Below, piece after piece: positions 36,106-45,571 of a stretch of 64,000 nucleotides of DNA. The notes below the pieces were generated by a model, which had not been told where the DNA came from, did no database searches, and worked only from the letters and a program-made list of their open reading frames with translations. The stretch lies in the NCBI RefSeq assembly GCF_019511445.1, contig NZ_JAEUAN010000005.1, forward strand, positions 1 through 64,000. The letters run 5' to 3'. The position numbers were made by a program, and so were the translations under genes. Position 1 is the stretch's first letter. Each line of letters opens with the position of its first letter. Origin of the DNA: Aliirhizobium wenxiniae. GTDB taxonomy: Bacteria > Pseudomonadota > Alphaproteobacteria > Rhizobiales > Rhizobiaceae.

Positions 36106-36939
36106 TTAGACCGTAACCTCCTCGGAGGACTGCGCCGCCTCGGTTTCCGGTTCTTTGCCAAAGGCGAGCTTGACGGCCTTGGTCATGTCGCGGCTCACCT
36201 CCCACCACTGCTTGCTGCCGATCCAGTAGCGCAGGGTGATCTTGGCGCTGCCGGCATCGAAATCGGAAATGAAGGCGGTAGGGGCGGGGGACTTCAGCAC
36301 ACGCTTGTCTGACGCCGCCAGATTGATGAGCTTGCTCTCCGTCACATCGACATTCTCATCCGCGCCGATCGAGATGGTGATCTCGTGGCGGCGGCTGGAA
36401 AGACGGCTGTAATTGGTGATCGGGACGTTCCACAGGGTGGAATTCGGCGCCAGCCGATAGACGCCCTCGGCAGTCTTCAACTCGGTCGCAAACAGTCCCA
36501 CATCGACGATCGTGCCGGTGACGGATCCCGTCTCGATGGTCTCGCCGACACGGAAGGGGCGCAGCACGAGCAGCATGATGCCGGCGGCAATATTCTGCAG
36601 CGTGCCTTGCAGCGCCAGGCCGACGGCCAAGCCGATCGCGCCGAGTGCGGCAAGGATCGAAGCCGTCTGAACGCCGAACTGGCCCAGCACCATGACGACA
36701 ACGAGGATAAGCGCCGCATACCGAACGATATTGGAGAAGAATTGCGACAGCGTCGCATCGATACCGCTGATCCGCGACAGGCCGTTATAGACCCAGCGGC
36801 TGAGCAGCCCCGCGACCAGCCAGCCAAGCACCAGCAGGATTATCGCGCCGATGACGGAGAAGGAATATTGAACGGCCAGAGCCGTCAGTTGGGCAAGCGC
36901 CGTTTGTGTCGCGACAACAAAATCGGATGCCTGATCCAT
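36106..36939 (-). CDS. Mechanosensitive channel, MscS family
   Basis: A 277-residue small-conductance channel that opens on hypo-osmotic shock. Three membrane segments (about 20-45, 65-85, 90-115); the pore helix is AVGLALQGTLQNIAAGIMLL with the alternating Gly/Ala pattern; then the cytoplasmic beta domain (FRVGETIETGSVTGTIVDVGLF) and a C-terminal domain. The ATG at 36939 follows AAGGAG; codons further upstream are less likely. The length is close to E. coli MscS (286). Confidence 0.93.
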   Translation of the reverse strand: MDQASDFVVATQTALAQLTALAVQYSFSVIGAIILLVLGWLVAGLLSRWVYNGLSRISGIDATLSQFFSNIVRYAALILVVVMVLGQFGVQTASILAALGAIGLAVGLALQGTLQNIAAGIMLLVLRPFRVGETIETGSVTGTIVDVGLFATELKTAEGVYRLAPNSTLWNVPITNYSRLSSRRHEITISIGADENVDVTESKLINLAASDKRVLKSPAPTAFISDFDAGSAKITLRYWIGSKQWWEVSRDMTKAVKLAFGKEPETEAAQSSEEVTV

Positions 36940-37068
36940 ACCGTAAATAACTCCTTTATTCCTTTGCGCTCGTAATTGGCGCAAAGGGTGGAGAGGTCAA
37001 GTCGATCGCGGCAGGTTTTCTTTAGTTTTAAAAAGATATCATATTATTCAACTAATTGGCGAAGTTTT

Positions 37069-37584
37069 TTATTGTATTTCTATCTTAAACAAGGCCCGTC
37101 CATCCGTTTCTGCACCACGGCCGATCGACTTCACCGCCGCAATCAGCCGGCCTTCGCGCTTTAACATCCGGTCGCCGATCTCAATCAGTCTGGAATTCGG
37201 CGTCGCATGGGGAGCCACCTTGCGCAGACGCCTTGCCAGCGCAAAATCGTCCTCTTCTGGATGCAGCGCCAAAATGGCAATGACGGCCGCCGCCGGTGAG
37301 CGCGAAACCCCCATCCAGCAATGCACGACAAGCGGTGCCGACTGATCCCATTCACGCACGAAGTCGATCAGTTGCGCCACATGCGCCTCGCTCGGCGCAA
37401 TCAGCCCGCCGGTGCCGGCAAAGCCGATATCGTTCATCGCCAGCTTCAAATGACGTTCGGCCCGGATGACGCCCGGCCGGTGAAAATCCTGTTTCTCGGC
37501 AATGAGGCTGACCATTTCCTTGGCGCCGTGGCGAACGGCGGTTTCGGCTATGCTGGCAAGCGGGCAGACGACGATGTAACTCAT
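37069..37584 (-). CDS. Tyrosine-phosphatase-like protein
   Basis: A 171-residue protein with the cysteine phosphatase P-loop HCWMGVSRS (Cys89, Arg95; CX5R), placing it in the protein tyrosine/dual-specificity phosphatase superfamily. An upstream Asp for acid catalysis is not obvious. Final gene of a three-gene operon: its start overlaps the HD gene stop by four bases. An AT-rich run lies just beyond its stop. Confidence 0.85.
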   Translation of the reverse strand: MSYIVVCPLASIAETAVRHGAKEMVSLIAEKQDFHRPGVIRAERHLKLAMNDIGFAGTGGLIAPSEAHVAQLIDFVREWDQSAPLVVHCWMGVSRSPAAAVIAILALHPEEDDFALARRLRKVAPHATPNSRLIEIGDRMLKREGRLIAAVKSIGRGAETDGRALFKIEIQ

Positions 37585-38198
37585 GGAACCAGCACCTTCG
37601 TCCGCTCTGCCTCGATTGCCTCGAACCGGGCGATGAACAGCGCCTGCGCCTCGACGGCGGAGAGCGGTGAGAGCGGCAGCATCTCGCGGGTAATGCCGCG
37701 CGGCTGACCGAAGAATTTGCGCGCCTCGGCTGTGGTAAACCCGGCGAGCTCGGTCGCCTCGAAATAGGCCGCGATCGTGTCAGCCTTCTTGATCAGCACC
37801 TTCAAGTCCTTGGTTGCATGCGGCGGCAGGCCGAAGCGGATATGCACGGCGGCTTCGAGCCGCGCCTCGACCGTCTTGTAACCACCGCCGACCACCGACT
37901 TGAACGGAGAGATCATGTCGCCGATCACATATTCCGGCGCGTCATGCAGAAGCGTCATCTGCAACGCATCGGCAGATGCAGCCTCGTTGCAGCGACGAAA
38001 GATTTCTTCGACGACAAGGCAATGCTGCGCGACCGAAAATGCATGGTCGCCGCGTGTCTGGCCGTTCCAGCGCGCAACGCGGGCAAGCCCGTGGGCAATA
38101 TCGGCAATCTCGACATCGAGCGGCGAGGGATCGAGCAGATCGAGCCGTCGCCCCGACAGCATGCGTTGCCAGGCACGTGCCCCGGTCGTGGTGCTCAA
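37581..38198 (-). CDS. HD-domain hydrolase, YfbR-like
   Basis: A 205-residue protein with the HD pattern of the YfbR 5'-deoxynucleotidase group: NGQTRGDHAFSVAQH, TLLHDAPEYVIGD, and IKKADTIAAYFE. It probably removes phosphate from a nucleoside monophosphate. Both ends overlap neighbours by four bases (ATGA), so expression is coupled to ygfZ upstream and the phosphatase downstream. Confidence 0.88.
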   Translation of the reverse strand: MSTTTGARAWQRMLSGRRLDLLDPSPLDVEIADIAHGLARVARWNGQTRGDHAFSVAQHCLVVEEIFRRCNEAASADALQMTLLHDAPEYVIGDMISPFKSVVGGGYKTVEARLEAAVHIRFGLPPHATKDLKVLIKKADTIAAYFEATELAGFTTAEARKFFGQPRGITREMLPLSPLSAVEAQALFIARFEAIEAERTKVLVP

Positions 38199-39037
38199 GT
38201 CTCTGCCCCTTCAGCTTCGGCAGGGAAGGTCAGGCCTGTCCACTCGGGAAGCGCGATCGTCACCTGCACGTCACCGGCCAGAAGCGGCACGCCATTGGCG
38301 ACCGCATCACCGACCCGATCGATCCGCACGATGGCAAGTGCGCGTCTGTCCGAAACCGAGCCGAGCGTTCCGACTGGTTTTCCGTTCGCCGTGATCTCCG
38401 TCCCGGCCGCCGGAAGTGCGGCGTCAGCCGCCACATGCGCCACACGACGGCGGGCAGTGCCGCGATGCTGCATGCGCGAGACGACCTCCTGGCCGACATA
38501 GCAACCCTTGCGGAAGGAAAGCCCGCCATTTTTGTCGAGCAGAATGTCATGTGGAAATGCATCCTGCAGGGCATAATCCTCGCCGGAAACGACGAGACCG
38601 GCCGCAATCCTCAGCGCCTGATAGGCCTCTGCCGGGCCATCTGTATGCCGGCCGGGTGTCCGGGAGAGTGCGGTCCCCGCCTTGGCAAATGCGCCATCGA
38701 CGATCGCACCCTGATCGGCTTCGTCACCCCATAACACGGTCACGCCATCCTCCGGCAGAGCGAAGAGTTCGACTGCGGCGCGCAGCTTATACATCGTCAG
38801 CCGCTTGACGAGCGCATCGCGCTGGCCGGCATCGGTTTCGATGACAAAACCCTCGCCATCCCGCCAGATCAGGAAATCGAACAGGATCTTGCCCTGCGGT
38901 GTCAAAAGCGCACCGGGACGAGCCTCGGCTTCCGGCAGTCCCTCGACATCGGTGGTAATCAGCGAATGCAGGAAATCCTGCGCATCCTTGCCGGAAATGC
39001 GGATCAGGCTGCGTGTCGGAAGATAGGCTTTGGTCAT
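38195..39037 (-). CDS. ygfZ: Folate-binding protein YgfZ
   Basis: A 280-residue GcvT-like protein that binds tetrahydrofolate and supports iron-sulfur cluster enzymes such as MiaB. The signature K-G-C-Y-x-G-Q-E is intact (Lys177 to Glu184, including Cys179). First gene of the operon with the HD hydrolase and the phosphatase. It is separated from the siderophore-interacting protein gene by 71 bp on the same strand. Confidence 0.94.
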   Translation of the reverse strand: MTKAYLPTRSLIRISGKDAQDFLHSLITTDVEGLPEAEARPGALLTPQGKILFDFLIWRDGEGFVIETDAGQRDALVKRLTMYKLRAAVELFALPEDGVTVLWGDEADQGAIVDGAFAKAGTALSRTPGRHTDGPAEAYQALRIAAGLVVSGEDYALQDAFPHDILLDKNGGLSFRKGCYVGQEVVSRMQHRGTARRRVAHVAADAALPAAGTEITANGKPVGTLGSVSDRRALAIVRIDRVGDAVANGVPLLAGDVQVTIALPEWTGLTFPAEAEGAET

Positions 39038-39108
39038 GGAACGGGAATCCCTCTACTCATCACGGAGATAAGTCTTCGCGACGAGCGGAGCAAGCCGGAT
39101 GCGGCGGA

Positions 39109-40194
39109 TCAGTTCGTATGGCCGCGACGCCAATAGGTGATCGACGTCATCCGCGTCCGGTCAAGTCCGCTGTCCTTCAACCGCGCACGGATCGCCTGCG
39201 CCTCGGTCTTTTCACAGGCCGCCCAGACGAATGTCTCCGCACCGAGCGTGGCAAGCCTTGCGGCAATGGCGGGTTCCAGCAATCCGGCAGTGCCCGGTTC
39301 GGCGCCGTTTCTATGCAGCCATTCGATCGAAAATTCATGGGCAGCGCAGGCAAGTGCCTGTTCTTCCGCCTTGTCCGCAACTTCGATGATCGCGTGAACC
39401 TTCATCCGGGGCGTTGCCAGCTCGATCATCCGCGCGATTGCGGGCAGCGCCGTCTCGTCACCGGCAAGCAACAGATCTTTCGCGTCCGGCATGCCGCCCG
39501 CACCGGGGCCGAGCAGGGCGGCGCGGTCTCCCGGCTGTGCGTTGAGGCCGAATTCGGCACCCGGCATGCGCTTGCCGCAATCCTCATGCACGACGAAATC
39601 CAACACCATTTCGCAGCGTTCGAGGTCGAGGCTACGGATGGTGTAATAGCGCACAGCAATTTCATCATCGCCTTCCGGCCAGCCGATGCGCCCGTCGGCA
39701 AGCGTCTTTGGCCAGATCGGCTCGCGGCTCTTCGGAGGCATCAGCAGCCGCACATGCAGGCCTTCGGTCGTATCAAAACGGGCGGTATCCGCGCAGGAGA
39801 CCGTGAGCCGGCGCATCCGTGGCGTGATGTTTTCTGCAGAAACAACGGTGATCTCGCTGAGATTGGCAAGCTTGGCCGGCTTTGGCTGGTCGGCCCAGTC
39901 GAGTGTCAGCGGATCGTCGCCGGCAAACATGAAAAGATGTTCGGCAATGATACCACGCGTCATCGACAGCATGTCTTCGGTCGAACAGGCAAGCTTGATG
40001 TCGAGCTGCTCGCTCACTCGTGAAATATAGGCCTCGCCGATTTCGCTCGACAGCGTCACATGATCGCCATCGCGAAATACGTCGGCATGGTCGACAAAAT
40101 GCTCGCAGATCTCCGCAAGCATGTCTTCGGCATCGACAGGAATGGCCGTGCCGGTAAGGACGAATTCCCGATGCGGAAATGAGGCTGCGTTCAC
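39109..40194 (-). CDS. Siderophore-interacting protein with N-terminal DUF2218
   Basis: A 361-residue protein with DUF2218 (about 1-95), an FAD-binding domain (about 110-235, with VRYYTIRSLD and GDRAALLGPGAG) and a C-terminal SIP domain (about 240-350, DLLLAGDETALPAIARM). SIP-type proteins reduce ferric siderophores in the cytoplasm (ViuB, YqjH). Start GTG at 40194 with GGAG upstream; the frame extends beyond, across the terminator of the receptor gene. It is downstream of the TonB receptor and likely serves the same siderophore. Confidence 0.9.
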   Translation of the reverse strand: MNAASFPHREFVLTGTAIPVDAEDMLAEICEHFVDHADVFRDGDHVTLSSEIGEAYISRVSEQLDIKLACSTEDMLSMTRGIIAEHLFMFAGDDPLTLDWADQPKPAKLANLSEITVVSAENITPRMRRLTVSCADTARFDTTEGLHVRLLMPPKSREPIWPKTLADGRIGWPEGDDEIAVRYYTIRSLDLERCEMVLDFVVHEDCGKRMPGAEFGLNAQPGDRAALLGPGAGGMPDAKDLLLAGDETALPAIARMIELATPRMKVHAIIEVADKAEEQALACAAHEFSIEWLHRNGAEPGTAGLLEPAIAARLATLGAETFVWAACEKTEAQAIRARLKDSGLDRTRMTSITYWRRGHTN

Positions 40195-40224
40195 GGTCGT
40201 TGCTCCATGCGGATGGGGGCCCGA

Positions 40225-40262
40225 AAACAAAAAGGAAGGCCCCGTGTGGAGGGCCTTCCTGA
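40225..40262 (-). terminator. Terminator between receptor gene and SIP gene
   Basis: ggaaggccc and gggccttcc form a perfect 9-bp stem with an 8-nt loop. On the minus strand it is followed by TTTTTGTTTT. It stands 47-73 bp after the receptor stop and ends some 30 bp before the SIP start, so SIP expression needs read-through or its own promoter. Confidence 0.85.
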
Positions 40263-40306
40263 TTAAGTTCACTGGAATTGTCAACTTGACGCTTCGAGCG
40301 GTCGGG

Positions 40307-42520
40307 TTACCAGGTCTTGCTGATCTTTGCAGTGAATGTCCGGGCCTGACCGTAGCCGCAGAAAAATTCCGTCCCGCAGCCCGCGACATACTCCTTGTCG
40401 AACAGGTTGGTCACGTTGAGCGAAGCCTTCCAGTCGTTCTTTTCATAACGGATACCAGCATCGAACACAGTGGCGTCGGGGACGCGCAGCGTGTTGGTAT
40501 TGTTAGCCCAGGATTTGCCGCGATAGCGGACGCCCGCGCCAACGCCGAAGCCTTCGAGAGCACCTTCGGTAAAGGTGTAGTCAAGCCACAGAGCCGCCTG
40601 CGTGTTCGGTACGATATAGGGTGTGTTGCCGACCATTTCCGGGCTGCCCGGATATTTGGTGAATTCGAGATCCGTGTAGGATGCAGACGCAAGCAGTTTC
40701 CAGTTCTGGTCGATATTGACCTTCCCTTCAAGTTCTACGCCACGCGAACGAACATTGCCGAGCTGCCTGTCTTCGGTCGTGCCGCCACCGCCGGGGATCG
40801 GTACTGCGACCGTGTAGTTCTCCTTGTCGATCTGGAATACCGATGCGGTCAGCATGCCGTCGAACCAGGTGGGCTCGTACTTCACGCCGGCTTCGTACTG
40901 TTCACCTTCTTCCGGCTTCAGGGCACCGTCAGCGCTTGCGCCGTAAAGCGGGCTGAAGAAGGTGGCAATGCTGGCATAAGGCGTCAGGCCGTTCTTGAAT
41001 TCATAGGCTACACCCGCACGACCACTCCACGCACTATCGTTGAGGCTGTAATCCGGAACTACATCACGAGGGTCGTCACCTTCGCTGTCGAGATAATCAT
41101 AGCGCCCGTTCAGGGTGACGATCCAGCCGTCGCCGAATTTGATCTGGTCCTGCGCATAAACGCCGATCTGGTGGATGTTGATGGTCTGATTTGAACCTTC
41201 GTTCATCGTCGGGAAAGGTGCGCCGTAGACGGGATCGTTCGGGTTCAGAATGGGGGTGGGGAAACCGGAATACTTGTTGGTATTGAGGTGGAAATAGCGA
41301 TACTCAAGGCCGCCCATCAATTTATGGGTTGCGCCGCCGAGCTCGACTTCGGTTTCGAGGCGGTTATCGAGATTGAAGGCATTAGCCTTGGAGGTAATGT
41401 CTTCCGCCCAGCGCCCGATCTCCGCGTCGTCCTGTGTACCATCGAAGGCATAGATATATGCTTCGTGCTTATAGAGGTTCGAATAACGAGCGCTCTGCGT
41501 AAACGTCACACCGCCTTCGAATTCGTGAGAGAATTCATAGCCCACCATTGTCTGGTTGGCCTTGCCGATATCGGAATCCTTTTCGCCCAGATACGTATCG
41601 CGGTCGATCTTTCCGTAGAGCGGGTTATCGACGACCGTGCCCATATAGGGAAGCAGACCGTTCGTCGTGTGCGTCTGGTCGATGCCGCTGACATAGGCAT
41701 AGACGTTGAGGCTTGTGGCGTCGTTCGGCGAAAAGGTGATCTGCGGCATAATGAAACCACGCAGATCGTCCGTATAGTCCATGTAGTTATCACCGCCTGC
41801 GACCTTACCGGTCAGGCGGTAGCTGATGGCATCGTTTCCGCCCAGCTTGTCGGAGAAATCGAAACCGAAGAACCCGTTGCCGTCGCTATTTATGCCGGTC
41901 TCGGTGTAGAAATACGGGCTGTCCGTCGGCCGCTTGCGCACCAGATTGACGACGCCGCCAGCATTGGAACCGCCAACCAACACTGATGCCGGGCCTTTCA
42001 GCACCTCGACCCGCTCCAGAGCGAAAGCGTCTATCTGAAAGTTGCCGTAGGCCGTGCTGGTGAACGGCATGTTGTCGAGGCTGATGCCGGTCTGGCTTGC
42101 TTCAAAGCCACGGATGTAGATCCAGTCTGTATCAGGGTCTGCACCATAGGGCTGAGCCAATACGCCGGGTGTGTAATAGAGCGTCTCGTCAACTTTGGAG
42201 ACAACGCCGCGGTCGTCCATCTCTTCACGACCGATCACGGAAACCGACTGCGGGATTTCCTTCAGCGGCGTATCCGTCTTCGACCCGGTGGTCGTCTCTT
42301 TGGCGACATAACCCTTCACCGGGCCGGTGCCGCCCTGTTCGCCTTCGCCCTGGAGAACGATCGGTGCAAGCGTCGTGCCGCTTTGGCTCTGCGCTTCCTG
42401 CGCCTGTGCGCTCCAGGCTGCGATGAGCCCTATAGCAGCGACCCCTGTCCGCAGACTTGCCCCCAAGGCTGTCCTGACGACACCCGCACTCATTGCGGAA
42501 GACTTCACCGTTTTCTTCAT
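40307..42520 (-). CDS. TonB-dependent siderophore receptor
   Basis: A 737-residue outer-membrane receptor. Signal peptide about 1-42, TonB region and plug (about 70-190: IPQSVSVIGREEM, VEVLKGPASVLVG, GGVVNLVRKRP), then the 22-stranded barrel ending in NVTNLFDKEY and a terminal aromatic (KISKTW). The pattern is that of ferrichrome/hydroxamate-type receptors; the exact ligand is unknown. Start ATG 42520; a GTG four codons upstream is less likely. An iron-box-like operator lies 46 bp upstream. Confidence 0.94.
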   Translation of the reverse strand: MKKTVKSSAMSAGVVRTALGASLRTGVAAIGLIAAWSAQAQEAQSQSGTTLAPIVLQGEGEQGGTGPVKGYVAKETTTGSKTDTPLKEIPQSVSVIGREEMDDRGVVSKVDETLYYTPGVLAQPYGADPDTDWIYIRGFEASQTGISLDNMPFTSTAYGNFQIDAFALERVEVLKGPASVLVGGSNAGGVVNLVRKRPTDSPYFYTETGINSDGNGFFGFDFSDKLGGNDAISYRLTGKVAGGDNYMDYTDDLRGFIMPQITFSPNDATSLNVYAYVSGIDQTHTTNGLLPYMGTVVDNPLYGKIDRDTYLGEKDSDIGKANQTMVGYEFSHEFEGGVTFTQSARYSNLYKHEAYIYAFDGTQDDAEIGRWAEDITSKANAFNLDNRLETEVELGGATHKLMGGLEYRYFHLNTNKYSGFPTPILNPNDPVYGAPFPTMNEGSNQTINIHQIGVYAQDQIKFGDGWIVTLNGRYDYLDSEGDDPRDVVPDYSLNDSAWSGRAGVAYEFKNGLTPYASIATFFSPLYGASADGALKPEEGEQYEAGVKYEPTWFDGMLTASVFQIDKENYTVAVPIPGGGGTTEDRQLGNVRSRGVELEGKVNIDQNWKLLASASYTDLEFTKYPGSPEMVGNTPYIVPNTQAALWLDYTFTEGALEGFGVGAGVRYRGKSWANNTNTLRVPDATVFDAGIRYEKNDWKASLNVTNLFDKEYVAGCGTEFFCGYGQARTFTAKISKTW

Positions 42521-42565
42521 TTCTTGCCCCACTCGCGCCGCGTTTCATGCGGTAATGTAATAAGG

Positions 42566-42580
42566 TGAGTGGTTAACTCA
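42566..42580. promoter_or_regulatory. Candidate RirA iron-responsive operator
   Basis: The sequence tgagtggttaactca fits the TGA-N9-TCA core of the rhizobial iron-responsive operator, with inverted arms tgagt/actca, and lies 46 bp upstream of the TonB receptor ATG. In Rhizobiaceae RirA represses iron-uptake genes through such sites when iron is ample. The match is seen; binding is inferred. Confidence 0.6.
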
Positions 42581-42665
42581 GATTTGATTTATGCGCTTGT
42601 TCTCAAGTGCGGGACTTGAACGATCTTGGGCAAAGTTCGCTCACCGGCGCGTTTGCCCATGCGTT

Positions 42666-43550
42666 TTATTCCGACTGTGACTTTTTCCACTGCGACGGGG
42701 CAAGGCCCACATGCTTGCGGAACACGCGGGAAAAATGCGCATGGTCGGAAAACCCAGTCTCAGCAGCGATTTCGGTCAGTGGTTGCTCGCCGGATTTCAG
42801 CATGTCCTTGGCGCGGGAAAGCCGCGCATTCATCTGCCATTCGTGCGGCGCCATGCCGGTTGACGCCTTGAATGAATGGGAGAAATGCGATTGCGACAGG
42901 CCCGTCAGCACCGCCAGCTCTTCCAGCCGGATATTGCGAAGGCAATGCTGTTCGATGAATTCTGTCGCCCGCTTCAACTGCCAGGGCGCAAGTGCCCCTC
43001 GCTTGCGCGGCTCCGACTTGGAGAGCTTCAACACATCGATCAAAAGCGCCAGCGCCAGCCCGTCACCGTAAAGATCGTGCAAGGGATCAGGATTGGCGAT
43101 TTCTGCGGCGATCAGTTCGGCAAGCGCCATGACACGTTGGTCGGCGAACACGAGCTGCGGATCCTTCAGCCGGCGCGGATCGAGATTGTCGCCCAGCCGC
43201 CGGCTCATGGCATCCGCTTCGAAATGGATGTCGAGATGGCGGACATATTGCACGTCCTTGATGTCGATCCAAAGATCCATTTCGGCGGGAATATAGGATA
43301 TCGGGCTGAGGCTGGCATCCTGCATCAGGCCCGTTTCGCGCGGGCTGCGCTTCAAAGCCGGACGGCCCTGGCCGCGCTGGTCGAGAAGGATGAACAGGCG
43401 CGGATCACGCGCGACGTAATAGCCGCCGGCATAAGCGGCACATTCCACGTCCCACAGATCGGCAGTAATTCCGTTCCAGTATCGCCGGCGCAATCCGCCC
43501 AGAACCGAAAAGCCTTCGATCTGGTTACGCATTCTCGGCTGAAACGTCAT
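42666..43550 (-). CDS. AraC-family transcriptional regulator
   Basis: A 294-residue regulator: N-terminal sensing domain and two C-terminal helix-turn-helix motifs (about 195-290: IRLEELAVLTGLSQSHFSHS and LTEIAAETGFSDHAHFSRVF). It lies upstream of the receptor on the same strand. By analogy with PchR/YbtA it may activate the receptor gene on binding the ferric siderophore; that is inferred. The start is uncertain between 43550 and 43571. Confidence 0.88.
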   Translation of the reverse strand: MTFQPRMRNQIEGFSVLGGLRRRYWNGITADLWDVECAAYAGGYYVARDPRLFILLDQRGQGRPALKRSPRETGLMQDASLSPISYIPAEMDLWIDIKDVQYVRHLDIHFEADAMSRRLGDNLDPRRLKDPQLVFADQRVMALAELIAAEIANPDPLHDLYGDGLALALLIDVLKLSKSEPRKRGALAPWQLKRATEFIEQHCLRNIRLEELAVLTGLSQSHFSHSFKASTGMAPHEWQMNARLSRAKDMLKSGEQPLTEIAAETGFSDHAHFSRVFRKHVGLAPSQWKKSQSE

Positions 43551-43634
43551 GCTCCGACCCCGCGGCTCCATTCTCGTGCCAATGACCACGAGTAAAACTA
43601 TCCTTCTTTTATCAAGTTTTTTGCCTGTCTTCAA

Positions 43635-43672
43635 CCGTGGCGAATCGCATGTCGCTCGCCACGGCTTTTTTG
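43635..43672. terminator. Hairpin downstream of the ABC exporter gene
   Basis: ccgtggcga (43635-43643) and tcgccacgg (43656-43664) pair perfectly; a T-run follows on the plus strand. It lies directly after the minus-strand stop at 43674. Confidence 0.65.
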
Positions 43673-43673
43673 G

Positions 43674-45389
43674 TCAGGCGCCGTGCTGGGCGGAATGCAG
43701 GCGGTTATAGGCGCCGCGCCGCGCGATCAGTTCCTGATGTGTGCCCTGTTCCAGAATGCCGCTCTCATCGATGACGACGATCCTGTCTGCGCCCTGAATG
43801 GTGGCAAGCCTGTGCGCGATGATCAGTGTCGTACGGCCGACGGAAAGTTCGGAAAGCGACCGCTGGATCGCCCGTTCGGTTTCCGTATCGAGCGCCGACG
43901 TCGCTTCGTCGAGGATCAGGATCGGCGGGTTTTTCAGGAACATGCGGGCGATCGCCACACGCTGCTTCTGGCCGCCCGACAGTTTTACGCCGCGTTCGCC
44001 GACAATCGTGTCGAGCCCGTCCGGCAGGTCGGCAATCATCTCTTCAAGCCGCGCCCGGCGGGCCGCTTCCATGATATCGGCATCGCTGGCGCCGAGACGG
44101 CCATAGGCGATGTTTTCCCGCATCGTGCCGCCGAACAGGAAAACGTCCTGCTGCACTATGCCGATCTGCTGGCGCAGCGACGCCTTGGTCATCCTGCGGA
44201 TATCCATCCCGTCGATCGTGATCGAGCCGCTCGAAACATCGTAGAAGCGCGGCAGAAGCGAGCACATCGTCGTCTTGCCCGCACCCGAAGGACCGACGAA
44301 TGCGATCGTCTCGCCGGGGCGGATGGACAGGCTGACATCGGTGAGGATCGGCTTGTCACTGCTGTAGCCGAAAGAGATGTTGTTATAGTCGATCGCGCCC
44401 TTGAGCGCACCGACGGCAACCGCGTCAGGCGCATCGGCAATATCCGGCTCGGTATCGACAAGCTCGGTGAAGCGGCGAAAACCGGCAATGCCCTTCGGAT
44501 AGGTCTCGATCACCGAATTGATCTTCTCGACGGGGCGGAAGAACACGGTGACGAGCAAGAGGAAACCGATGAAGCCGCCAGCGGTCAATTCGCCCTGCAG
44601 CACGAACCAGGCGCCGCAGATCATCACGATCATCTGCGTCAGGCGCATGCTCATATAGCTGAGCGAGGTGCTGGCGGCCATGATCTTGTAGGCTTCGAGC
44701 TTCACGCGGCGATAATTCTGGTTGTCGCGTTCGAACAGCGCCCGTTCATGCGGTTCGTTGGCAAAGGCCTGCACGACGCGCATGCCGCCGACATTTTCTT
44801 CGATCCGCGTGTTGAAATCACCGACCCGCTCGAACAGCCGGCGGAAATTGGCACTCATCCGCGCGCCGTAGCGGCTCGTCACCCAGGCGGTCAGCGGTAC
44901 GACCAGCGCGGTGATCATGGCGAGCTTCCAGTTGACCGAGATCATCAGCGCCAAGGCACCGATGAATGTCATAATGGCGATGAACAGGTCTTCCGGCCCG
45001 TGATGCGCAACCTCGCCGATCTCTTCCAGATCCTTGGTCAACCGCCCGACCAGATGTCCGGTCTTGTGGTTGTCGTAATAGCGGAAGGAAAGCTTCTGCA
45101 TGTGGTTGAAGGCTTCCCGGCGCATGTCGGTCTCGATATTGATGCCCAGCATGTGGCCCCAATAGGTGACGACCACCATCAGGCCGGTATTCAGCGCGTA
45201 GCAGATGAGCAGTGCGGCCGAGGCAAGCACGATCAGGAACCATTCCTGCGTCACCAGAAGCCGGTCGACGAACAGCTTGACCGCCATCGGAAAGCCGAGC
45301 TCCAGCAGGCCGGAGAGAACCGCGCAGCTGAAATCGACAATGAACAAACCCTTGTAGGGGCGATAATAGGCGAAGAAACGGGAAAGCAT
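43674..45389 (-). CDS. ABC exporter, fused permease and ATPase
   Basis: A 571-residue half-transporter: six membrane segments (about 1-300) followed by a nucleotide-binding domain with Walker A GPSGAGKTT, signature LSGGQKQR, Walker [13 protein letters not shown] and the H-loop AHRLAT. It resembles lipid A/multidrug exporters (MsbA type). The ATG at 45389 (MLSRFFAYYRPYK) gives a normal N-terminus; upstream in-frame codons do not. It is next to the siderophore module, so siderophore or lipid export is possible but unproven. Confidence 0.9.
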   Translation of the reverse strand: MLSRFFAYYRPYKGLFIVDFSCAVLSGLLELGFPMAVKLFVDRLLVTQEWFLIVLASAALLICYALNTGLMVVVTYWGHMLGINIETDMRREAFNHMQKLSFRYYDNHKTGHLVGRLTKDLEEIGEVAHHGPEDLFIAIMTFIGALALMISVNWKLAMITALVVPLTAWVTSRYGARMSANFRRLFERVGDFNTRIEENVGGMRVVQAFANEPHERALFERDNQNYRRVKLEAYKIMAASTSLSYMSMRLTQMIVMICGAWFVLQGELTAGGFIGFLLLVTVFFRPVEKINSVIETYPKGIAGFRRFTELVDTEPDIADAPDAVAVGALKGAIDYNNISFGYSSDKPILTDVSLSIRPGETIAFVGPSGAGKTTMCSLLPRFYDVSSGSITIDGMDIRRMTKASLRQQIGIVQQDVFLFGGTMRENIAYGRLGASDADIMEAARRARLEEMIADLPDGLDTIVGERGVKLSGGQKQRVAIARMFLKNPPILILDEATSALDTETERAIQRSLSELSVGRTTLIIAHRLATIQGADRIVVIDESGILEQGTHQELIARRGAYNRLHSAQHGA

Positions 45390-45571
45390 CACGGCATCTC
45401 TGGAATGTGGTGCGGCGACGGAGCGCCAGAAAGAAAGCAGCAAAACATGAGCCGCACCCTCCATATTCGAAAATGATCGCGTTCGGAAAGCCTAAATATG
45501 GCTGCTGAAGACGTAAAATGGGAAGACTGTGAGCCTGTGCCTGGACTGCGAGAGAGGCGGGCCTTAACGAA

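Noticed and set aside
43683..45476. Antisense frame of about 600 codons over the ABC exporter
   Set aside because: Mirror of the exporter with its complete Walker and signature motifs; the translation is His/Arg/Asp-rich without known domain.
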